A stretch of DNA of 30,728 bases from Lachnospiraceae bacterium (GTDB lineage Bacteria > Bacillota > Clostridia > Lachnospirales > Lachnospiraceae), in contig CAAFXE010000363.1 of assembly GCA_900766915.1 (NCBI GenBank), positions 1-30,728 of the forward strand, read 5' to 3'. The notes under the pieces are model-generated. The model saw only the letters and a list, made by a program, of their open reading frames with translations, was not told where the DNA came from and searched no databases. This document shows positions 23,876 through 30,128 of the stretch, one piece after another (position 1 is the first letter of the stretch; each line of letters opens with the position of its first letter). Both the position numbers and the translations under genes were made by a program.

Positions 23876-25246
23876 TCATAAATGCTTTGTCATCTGATGG
23901 TAACAAAAAATCATACAGACAGACGTACTCAGCCATGTAATCGGATACATATGTGCAACACCTACCGCACTCGGATCCAAAATCATAATTACATTCAAGA
24001 TCAAGATACGGATCACACACATATTCACCACGATAATGACCATCGGCTGAAAAGCACGTCCTGTTCCACGGATGGCGCCTGATAAAACTTCCAGGAATAC
24101 GTAGAGGAAATAAAACGGAAATGTGGTAAACGCCAGTTTTCTTCCAATTTCCATCACAGCGAGATCGCTGGTAAATAATCCGAAGGCAGAATCTGCATGC
24201 AAAAGAACCAGAGAGCTCATCACCACGGCAACTCCAATCCCAAAGATAAGCGATGCACGGGTTCCTTTTTTCATTCTTTCTGTCTGACCTGCTCCGATAT
24301 TTTGTCCTGCAAACGTCGTATTTGCCTGTCCGAATGCCATGATAGGAAGATAGATGAAATTTTCCACCTTAAAATAAGCGGTAAAAGCCGCTATGCTGTC
24401 TACGCCCAGAGTATTGATCCGGGACTGGACAATGATGTTGGACAGGGTAATGATCATTGACTGTACAGCAGCCGGTATTCCGATGCTGAATATTTGCCTG
24501 CATATGGCCTGATGGATTCGAATCTGCCGGGGCCTCAATCTGTACTCTTCCGGCAGCCTGCATAAATGCAGCACAGCCAGAACTGCTGCCACTGATTGTG
24601 ACAGTAAAGTGGCAAGTGCTGCTCCCCGTACTCCCATCTGCAGGAAATAAATAAACAGGATATTTCCCAAAACGTTGGCAATTCCCCCTGCAAGCTGGTA
24701 AATCATGGGGGATTTTGAGTTTCCAAGTGCCCGCAGAATACCGGAACTGATATTGTAGCTGATTATGGACAGCATACTCAGAAAATAGATGCGGATATAT
24801 GCAACAGCCAGAACCATAATATCCTCCGGCGTATTCATCCACTTCAGAAATGCGGGTGCACCAATCCATCCCACGACAGCCAGAAACACGGAACCAACCA
24901 GCGTCAGACCCGCTGCCGTATGGATGACCTTGTGCAGTTCCTTTTTATTTCCACTCCCAAAGCATCTGGATGCCGCAACGCCAACTCCCACTCCCATGCC
25001 TGTAAAAAATCCTATCATACAGGTCACCAGAAGGCTACTGGCTCCAACTGCGGCAGAAGCCTCTTTTCCCAGCAGCTTTCCAACAAACATCAGATCCACC
25101 ATATTGTACAGCTGCTGAATCAGACTGCTCCCCAGAAACGGCAACGCAAAAAAAATGAGCTGAAGTGGAATGGAACCGCTGGTCAGTTTTTGTTCTCCCG
25201 TAACTTTTTTCTTTTTTTCTATGCTTCTTCTATCTTCATTTCTCAT
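23876..25246 (-). CDS. MATE family efflux protein (regulon-associated)
   Basis: A 456-residue membrane exporter of the NorM/DinF superfamily with two MatE halves. After a short, very basic leader (about residues 5-15) it reads LTSGSIPLQLIFFALPFLGSSLIQQLYNMVDLMFVGKLLG, a typical clostridial MATE start, and the second half begins near ICRQIFSIGIPAAVQSMIITLSN. The ATG at 25246 has only a distant AAAGG, so the start is less sure. It is preceded by box promoter C and an attenuator-like hairpin, and lies between the importer operon and the decayed FecCD region. An export role linked to metal, a methylated compound or a metal ligand is inference from shared regulation. Confidence 0.93.
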   Translation of the reverse strand: MRNEDRRSIEKKKKVTGEQKLTSGSIPLQLIFFALPFLGSSLIQQLYNMVDLMFVGKLLGKEASAAVGASSLLVTCMIGFFTGMGVGVGVAASRCFGSGNKKELHKVIHTAAGLTLVGSVFLAVVGWIGAPAFLKWMNTPEDIMVLAVAYIRIYFLSMLSIISYNISSGILRALGNSKSPMIYQLAGGIANVLGNILFIYFLQMGVRGAALATLLSQSVAAVLAVLHLCRLPEEYRLRPRQIRIHQAICRQIFSIGIPAAVQSMIITLSNIIVQSRINTLGVDSIAAFTAYFKVENFIYLPIMAFGQANTTFAGQNIGAGQTERMKKGTRASLIFGIGVAVVMSSLVLLHADSAFGLFTSDLAVMEIGRKLAFTTFPFYFLYVFLEVLSGAIRGTGRAFQPMVIIVVNMCVIRILILNVIMILDPSAVGVAHMYPITWLSTSVCMIFCYHQMTKHL

Positions 25247-25300
25247 GCTATAAATATGTACCTTTAAATATTTTATAAATTATTCATATCCGGAGGGTAC

Positions 25301-25446
25301 TGAACAGTTACCCTCTTTCTTTCCAAACAAAAAAGCCATGTATAAGGAGGCAACACGGCTTTGTTGTTTAAAAATTTTGGATACTTTATCTGACGAGACT
25401 ATGCTATCACCCTACAAGAAGTTCCACAAGCCTCCCCATAGGATAT
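25301..25446. repeat. Direct repeat, copy 1 of 2
   Basis: About 146 bases, matching 27042-27186 in the same orientation. Over the 126 bases 25321-25446 I count 9 mismatches and no gaps (93 percent identity). It contains box promoter C and the leader hairpin of the MATE gene. Similarity ends sharply at a shared CTGTTCAG on one side and just past the box on the other. Confidence 0.9.
25325..25369 (-). terminator. Attenuator-like hairpin in the MATE gene leader
   Basis: On the minus strand AAACAACAAAGCCGTGT pairs with ACATGGCTTTTTTGTTT around an 11-base loop; the U-rich 3' arm makes it terminator-like. It begins about 25 bases after the predicted start of transcription from promoter C, so it lies between promoter and gene. 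A second small hairpin (GAGGGTA/TACCCTC, 25315-25293) follows. Confidence 0.55.
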
Positions 25447-25447
25447 T
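25401..25447 (-). promoter_or_regulatory. Box promoter C (MATE gene)
   Basis: Box AATATCCTATGGGGAGGC (25447-25430), -35 TTGTGG (25429-25424), 17 bases, -10 TAGCAT (25406-25401). Confidence 0.65.
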
Positions 25448-25452
25448 AATTA

Positions 25453-26002
25453 TTATTTATTTTCACATTTACATCCGACAACCTGATACATCCTGTCATC
25501 AGACAGAGTTGTCGTCACCTTCAACAACTTTCCAAAAATCATTTCCAAATCCTCCACCGGCATCAGACCTGCGGACACCTTGCTTGCAGATCCTTTATGA
25601 TGGCTGTCAATTTCTTCCCTGCTTGCTCCATGGGCTACTGTCAGAGTTCCATCCGGTTTTAAAAGACCGGAGTTTGCTCCTACGGCATAATTTGAAAGAT
25701 TATTTCCTGTGGATAAATAACCGCCTGCAAAGGCAATAATAGATAAATTGGCACCAAAGACCGCTGCGTTGGAAACACCTAAAGTAGACGGGGATGCCAT
25801 CGGGTTATTTAATATTCCAGATAATCCTCTGGTTAATGTCGTTGCTTTTCTTCGCAAGTGCGGCAAAGCAGTCGCTGATCGACATATTTGAGGAACCTGC
25901 AAATAAACAGCCAAACCCCAAAAGAATTACTGCAATGAGTAAAATGATCGTTGCCGCAGTTTTTCTCCTGTAACTTTTTTTAATATCCTGAACCGAACTC
26001 AT
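25453..26002 (-). pseudogene. Relic of a FecCD-type permease joined to a methyltransferase C-terminus
   Basis: Starts at 26002 as a FecCD (siderophore/cobalamin ABC) permease: a hydrophobic first segment (TAATIILLIAVILLGFGCLF) and RIIWNIK, then a stop at 25805. In another frame the permease resumes with GILNNPMASPSTLGVSNAA and FGANLSIIAFAGGYLSTGNN; the roughly 25 residues that should lie between (RLPR to the LSG region) are missing. At about 25670-25690 it switches to GLLKPDGTLTVAHGASREEI and on to MYQVVGCKCENK, which looks like the C-terminus of a class I methyltransferase. So one internal out-of-frame deletion, plus a larger deletion fusing two genes, have destroyed an importer operon. Its start overlaps the preceding stop (ATGA). 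Confidence 0.75.
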
Positions 26003-26337
26003 AACTTTTCCTTTTCGTCTCTATAAACCAGTTTTCCATCGATACCGGTATCCCTCTGTTCATCTAAGCTGTCCGGAATTTCTTCCTCATCCTGAATACT
26101 CATCTGATGGACATAATCTATCACCTTACGGGCATATTCATAAGCATGACGCCCTTTGGGTGTCAGATCTATCCCCCGGTTCTTCCTGACAAAGATGGTA
26201 AACCCGAGTTCTGTCTCCAGTGAACGGATCACCTTACTTACATTGGGTTGGGTTGTATATAATTCCTCTGCTGCACGGCTGAAGGATTTCGTTTCTGCAC
26301 AAACCACAAAAAACTTCAGCTGTTTCATCTCTATCAT
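25999..26337 (-). pseudogene. Truncated LysR family regulator (HTH only)
   Basis: Only 112 residues compared with about 300 for the family. The HTH is intact: MKQLKFFVVCAETKSFSRAAEELYTTQPNVSKVIRSLETELGFTIFVRK, then GIDLTPKGRHAYEYARKVID. The effector domain is absent. After about residue 85 the acidic tail (DEEEIPDSLDEQRDTGIDG, ending in KEKL) does not look like LysR and may derive from another gene joined by deletion. A DNA-binding fragment could still be made. It is 65 bases after the DJ-1 gene and overlaps the FecCD relic by four bases. Confidence 0.75.
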
Positions 26338-26402
26338 TGATTTCTCGTCCTTTATGTTATATAAAAATCCTGCAGAGCTTTGATCTTTCTCGTAACTTTT
26401 GT

Positions 26403-26990
26403 TTACTGGAATACTCTCTCGTCATCCGCATCCCATTGGGTATGCCCGATCTGGTTGGCGATATAATATGCAAGATCCACATCTTCCATATCCGCTACGA
26501 CGCCCAGGGCCATATCAATTCCTGTCATAGAACTTGCACTGGAGTAAAACTTCCCATCAGCAACCCAGGAAGCATTTTCCACGATGGAAACTCCACCCAT
26601 AAACAACCGTCTCCAGTTCTGGTCCACCTTACAGTCCGCAATCTTTCTTCGATACAAAAGGCCGGATTGTGCAATCACTGCCGCACCATTACCAACCATC
26701 ATACAAATTTCAGACTTCATGACTGCCTTCTTAATTACTTCAGCTGCCTCTGCATCCTGAAATAAAAGCCTTCTTGCACCGTTGCCACCTGGAATCACAA
26801 CAATTCCCTGTATCTTTGATACCTCCAACGGCTCCGTCCAGACCTTTACTCCCTGCATGCTGTTCACAATATTTCCGCCCACCGATAAATAATTGATGTG
26901 AAATTTTCCTGATGCACGCCCAAAAACATCTGCTGCTCCAAAAGCGTCTAAAGAATCAAAATCATCAAATAAGATTACATTTACTTCCAT
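26403..26990 (-). CDS. DJ-1/PfpI family protein lacking the usual nucleophile
   Basis: A 195-residue class I glutamine amidotransferase-like protein, close to the isonitrile hydratase/PfpI-like group by its pattern: NVILFDDFDSLDAFGAADVFG, GIVVIPGGNGARRLL, and AAVIAQSGLL after the nucleophile elbow. The elbow, usually V-C-T-G-A, reads V-G-N-G-A here, so the catalytic cysteine is Gly100; Cys96 lies four residues earlier and is out of place. The protein is therefore probably non-catalytic or uses another mechanism, perhaps as a binding or sensing protein. The length is complete and the frame intact. It is the first gene after box promoter D and precedes the LysR and FecCD relics. Confidence 0.85.
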   Translation of the reverse strand: MEVNVILFDDFDSLDAFGAADVFGRASGKFHINYLSVGGNIVNSMQGVKVWTEPLEVSKIQGIVVIPGGNGARRLLFQDAEAAEVIKKAVMKSEICMMVGNGAAVIAQSGLLYRRKIADCKVDQNWRRLFMGGVSIVENASWVADGKFYSSASSMTGIDMALGVVADMEDVDLAYYIANQIGHTQWDADDERVFQ

Positions 26991-27041
26991 GCTGGCTTAC
27001 CTCTTTCGTATCTGTTCAGTACCTGCCGGAATAACGGCTTC

Positions 27042-27186
27042 TGAACAGTTATCCTCTTTTTTTTAAACAAAAAAGCCATGTATAAGGAGGCAACACGGCT
27101 TTTTTGTTTAAAAATTTTGGATACTTTATCTGACGTGGTTATACTATCATCCTATAAGAAGTTCCACAAGCCTCCCCATAGGATAT
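27042..27186. repeat. Direct repeat, copy 2 of 2
   Basis: Second copy of the roughly 146-bp repeat, upstream of the DJ-1 gene, containing box promoter D and the leader hairpin. Next to it, CTGTTCAG (27050-27043) pairs with CTGAACAG (27020-27013) to form a further hairpin unique to this copy. Confidence 0.9.
27065..27109 (-). terminator. Attenuator-like hairpin in the DJ-1 gene leader
   Basis: On the minus strand AAACAAAAAAGCCGTGT pairs over 17 positions (one G-U) with ACATGGCTTTTTTGTTT, loop of 11 bases, U-rich 3' arm. It begins about 25 bases after the predicted start of transcription from promoter D and about 75 bases before the gene. Better paired than the copy at 25325. Confidence 0.6.
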
Positions 27187-27187
27187 A
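27141..27187 (-). promoter_or_regulatory. Box promoter D (DJ-1 gene and decayed operon)
   Basis: Box TATATCCTATGGGGAGGC (27187-27170), -35 TTGTGG (27169-27164), 17 bases, -10 TAGTAT (27146-27141). Confidence 0.65.
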
Positions 27188-27238
27188 AATTAAAAAGAAT
27201 TTTTTCTTTTATTTCTACATATAAATCCAGGAACTTTT

Positions 27239-27268
27239 GCAAAAAACATGCCCATCCGGGGGATGAGC
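27239..27268 (-). terminator. Terminator of the cbiMQO operon
   Basis: On the minus strand GCTCATCC and GGATGGGC (one T-G pair) form an 8-bp stem with loop CCC, followed by ATGTTTTTTG. It begins 23 bases after the cbiO stop. Confidence 0.75.
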
Positions 27269-27290
27269 ACAACCACAAACGGGTAGGATT

Positions 27291-28019
27291 TTAAATCAAA
27301 TTTATTTTCTGTAAACAAAATGGTAACTCCATCCTGTTTGCTTCCAGAAGTTCCTGATTCGTTAAGATTTCCTTTGTTTCTCCATCTGCAACGATTTTCC
27401 CATGATTTAATAAAATCACACGGCTGCAGGTTTCCAGTATCATATCCAGATCATGGGATGCAATGATTTTCGCCTGCGGAAGCTGATTGATCGTATGGAT
27501 CAACGTTCTTCGATTCATTGGGTCCAGTGCAGTAGAAGGCTCATCCATCAGAATCACTTCCGGCTCCATCGCAAGAATTGTGGCAATGGCTGCCATTCTC
27601 TTCTCTCCACCGGATATTTTGTGATTATACCGATGCTTCAGTTCCATTAATCCTAATTTCTCAAGAATATGATCTACCCGCTTTTCTGCTTCTTCTCTGC
27701 TTAAGCCATAATTCATAGGTGCAAACATCATATCCTCGTAGACCGTTGGCATAAACATCTGGTTATCAGAATCCTGCAAAACAAATCCCAGTTTTCTGCG
27801 GATCTCTGGATAATTCTTTTTTACTACCGGTATAGAATCAACCGTAACATTTCCCTCGTAGGGCAATAATCCCAGCAATATTTTCATGATGGTTGATTTT
27901 CCGGCTCCATTTGCACCGATGAGTCCCACATTTTCTCCTGCTTCCATAGAAAATGATAGATTTCTGATTACCGGAATATCTTTCTCATATTGAAACGATA
28001 CATTTTCAAATTTAATCAT
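27291..28019 (-). CDS. cbiO: Energy-coupling factor ATPase, cobalt/nickel transporter
   Basis: A 242-residue ATPase that drives the ECF transporter. Walker A is GANGAGKSTIMK, Q-loop VLQDSDNQMF (the ECF-type Q-helix), signature ISGGEKRMAAIATILAMEP, Walker B VILMDEPSTALDP and switch histidine IIASHDLDMI. As in other group I ECF systems a single ATPase serves a dedicated T and S component. It lies 7 bases after cbiQ and ends in a terminator. Called CbiO or NikO depending on whether the metal is cobalt or nickel, which this subunit does not show. Confidence 0.95.
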   Translation of the reverse strand: MIKFENVSFQYEKDIPVIRNLSFSMEAGENVGLIGANGAGKSTIMKILLGLLPYEGNVTVDSIPVVKKNYPEIRRKLGFVLQDSDNQMFMPTVYEDMMFAPMNYGLSREEAEKRVDHILEKLGLMELKHRYNHKISGGEKRMAAIATILAMEPEVILMDEPSTALDPMNRRTLIHTINQLPQAKIIASHDLDMILETCSRVILLNHGKIVADGETKEILTNQELLEANRMELPFCLQKINLI

Positions 28020-28026
28020 CCTAATT

Positions 28027-28830
28027 TCACCTCACAAAAAGGGTTCCAAGCACTTCTGCCAAATTTACACCCCGCACCAGCAAAAAGAAAACCGTGCAGG
28101 AGATCACATAGATCCAGCTGTTCATTTTAAATGGAACAGCATCAGCATAGGGGAACTCGCCACGGTAACCACGCAACAGCATACTGTTATATAATTCCTC
28201 TCCCCTGTCCATCGTCCTTAATAAAAGCTGTCCCAAAAAAGATCCCCATGCGGATACATGGATTCCTTTCTGTCCCGGTGCACGCAGCATATACGCATCA
28301 TACATCACACCAACTTCTTCCAGCATCATTCCTGCATAACGGTAAGTAAGAAGCAATAAGGTCACCATCATGTCCGGTACATGAATCTTTCGCAGTGCGG
28401 CACAAAGCGAATCTATCGAGGTTGTGGCAATCAATAAAAAAGAAGCCATTAAAGAGAATATTCCTTTCAGCATCAGGGTCAGCATGGACAAAACCCCACC
28501 GGAAATGATTACATTTCCAACCTGTAATATGGCTGTATGGTCAAAAAAAGGATTTACAATCCCCACTGCACATACAAGCGGAAGAACAACCTTCAATTTC
28601 ACAAAACACAGACTTATGGGAATATCCGCCAGCTGATACATCAGGATCGGATAGAGAATCATAGGCATAAGTCCTGAAAGATTATATTTCGGAAATGAAA
28701 CTACGATCAAAATATATACTAAGGTTACCAGTAATTTACTCAGTGGATTGAAGCTGTGAACAATGGACTTTTGCGATGAGAGCATATCCATATCTTTCAT
28801 TTCCAACTGTTTTTGGGCCAACTGACTCAT
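28027..28830 (-). CDS. cbiQ: Energy-coupling factor transmembrane protein, cobalt/nickel transporter
   Basis: The T component linking CbiM to the ATPase, 267 residues. It shows SFNPLSKLLVTLVYILIVVSFPKYNLSGL at the start, several membrane segments, and the two coupling motifs typical of CbiQ: LRKIHVPDMMVTLLLLTYRYAGMMLEE and the later AWGSFLGQLLLRTMDRGEELYNSMLLRGYRGEF with its ARG-like element (LRG). AAAGGA precedes the ATG. A small hairpin separates it from cbiM upstream. Confidence 0.94.
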   Translation of the reverse strand: MSQLAQKQLEMKDMDMLSSQKSIVHSFNPLSKLLVTLVYILIVVSFPKYNLSGLMPMILYPILMYQLADIPISLCFVKLKVVLPLVCAVGIVNPFFDHTAILQVGNVIISGGVLSMLTLMLKGIFSLMASFLLIATTSIDSLCAALRKIHVPDMMVTLLLLTYRYAGMMLEEVGVMYDAYMLRAPGQKGIHVSAWGSFLGQLLLRTMDRGEELYNSMLLRGYRGEFPYADAVPFKMNSWIYVISCTVFFLLVRGVNLAEVLGTLFVR

Positions 28831-28856
28831 CTTTTATCCTTTCAACGCAAAACAAT

Positions 28857-28880
28857 AAGGGTACCTGATTGGATACCCTT
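28857..28880 (-). terminator. Small hairpin between cbiM and cbiQ
   Basis: AAGGGTA and TACCCTT form a 7-bp stem with a 10-base loop on the minus strand, followed by ATTGTTTTG. It may partly terminate transcription so that more cbiM than cbiQO message is made, or protect the 3' end of cbiM mRNA. Confidence 0.4.
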
Positions 28881-28911
28881 ATCATTCTATCATACAATTT
28901 TTTGTTTTACA

Positions 28912-29967
28912 TTAATTAAATTTCTTTTTGCGGAAAAATCCACCTGCAACACAGATGAGAGCCGCAACACCTGCCACAATGGCAGAACCTACAAGTCCGG
29001 ATACTGTTGTACCAACTGCACTGTCGCTGTTTGTAAATGCGTAATCAGGTAAAAATGCTGTCTTTTCCTGAATATTTCCTGCAATTTGTGATGCTGTACT
29101 TTCAATTCCGTAGGATTCTTCATCTAATCCCATGTTTTCACTGTAACCACCTTCTGCATTACCAAACATAGACCATTCCAAACCATCCGGGTTGGAGCTT
29201 GCCAGAAGGCTGACACCACCGCCAACAACTGCAACTACAATCGCCAAAACCAGCACAGTTGTTTTCAAAGAGCATTTGCTCTCCTTGGTTTCCGAAGTAT
29301 CCACATCCATCAGGAGCTCCGGCCGCATTTCATATACAAACAATAAAACTGCTGCTGTAACCAGACCTTCGATCAAACCAATGGCGAGATGAATCGGCTG
29401 CATAATACTTACAAATGCGCCAAATGGAAGTTCTGTAATTCCGGAAAGGGAAGTTTCCAAAACAACGGAAAATGCTCCCAACTGAAGTGTAATGATACAT
29501 CCCAGAATACAAGCCAGAATGATTTTTAAACGGGCTGCCGTTTTTCCACCTTTTGCGGAGAACAGCTTTCCTTTCATAATCGGTCTCCATATGAGATAGT
29601 ACCCGACAAAGCAGCCATAAAAGGCCATGTTCCATACATTTGCACCCAGTGCCATGATTCCACCATCTGCAAAGAATAATGATTGAATCAATAAAATTGT
29701 AATCATTGATAAAAATCCTGCCTGTGGTCCTAATAATGCTGTCAGCATCATACCACCGCACATATGCCCTGAGGATCCTGTCCCCGGTATTGTGTAATTT
29801 ACCATCTGACCTGCAAATACCAATGCAGAGCTCACTGCCATAACCGGTAATTTTGCTGTCTCCTCGTCTTTTCTAAGTGTTTTTACAGAAACACCTGCTG
29901 TCACACCGGATGCAGCATACATGGTTGCTGCGACTGCCGGTGCAAGTAATGCGTCTGCCATATGCAT
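28912..29967 (-). CDS. cbiM: Cobalt/nickel ECF substrate-binding protein CbiM with C-terminal PDGLE domain (CbiMN/NikMN-like)
   Basis: The membrane S component that binds the metal, 351 residues. It starts MHMADALLAP; the second-residue histidine after the initiator methionine is the metal ligand in this family, which fixes the start at 29967. GSSGHMCGGMMLTALLGPQAG and ALGANVWNMAFYGC are further family motifs. About 230 residues of CbiM core are followed by a membrane segment, SNPDGLEWSMF (the PDGLE signature) and a second C-terminal membrane segment ending in KKKFN. That tail replaces separate CbiN; the fusion is often seen in nickel-type systems (NikMN), so nickel is a fair guess. AAGGAAGGTG precedes the ATG. 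First gene of the operon, under box promoter E. Confidence 0.93.
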   Translation of the reverse strand: MHMADALLAPAVAATMYAASGVTAGVSVKTLRKDEETAKLPVMAVSSALVFAGQMVNYTIPGTGSSGHMCGGMMLTALLGPQAGFLSMITILLIQSLFFADGGIMALGANVWNMAFYGCFVGYYLIWRPIMKGKLFSAKGGKTAARLKIILACILGCIITLQLGAFSVVLETSLSGITELPFGAFVSIMQPIHLAIGLIEGLVTAAVLLFVYEMRPELLMDVDTSETKESKCSLKTTVLVLAIVVAVVGGGVSLLASSNPDGLEWSMFGNAEGGYSENMGLDEESYGIESTASQIAGNIQEKTAFLPDYAFTNSDSAVGTTVSGLVGSAIVAGVAALICVAGGFFRKKKFN

Positions 29968-30031
29968 ATCTATGCACCTTCCTTTCGTATTTCAGATATC
30001 CCTGAATTCTCCTATAAAATATCTTTTTCCT

Positions 30032-30078
30032 AAAATATCACTTGCATCTATGTCCTACAAGCTACCCGGGGGGATATT
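30032..30078 (-). promoter_or_regulatory. Box promoter E (cbiMQO operon)
   Basis: Box AATATCCCCCCGGGTAGC (30078-30061), -35 TTGTAG (30060-30055), 17 bases, -10 TATTTT (30037-30032). A second GATATTTTA lies 15 bases downstream and could act as an alternative -10. The 29968-30128 leader shows no cobalamin riboswitch features. Confidence 0.65.
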
Positions 30079-30128
30079 TTGCCATTCCGTTTCGTTATAT
30101 CAGGAGACGATGTAACATTTCTCCAATG

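Noticed and set aside
25338..25739. Plus-strand frame starting MYKEATRL, whose first part recurs in the second direct repeat
   Set aside because: The similarity follows from the DNA repeat, which holds a promoter and hairpin on the other strand. The frames diverge and stop early in the second copy, and the rest runs antisense through the FecCD relic.
29968..30128. Cobalamin or NiCo (czcD) riboswitch upstream of cbiM
   Set aside because: The leader after the predicted start is only about 60 bases, too short for a cobalamin riboswitch, and I see no B12-box-like sequence or NiCo four-way junction. The conserved element lies upstream of the -35, so it is DNA-level.
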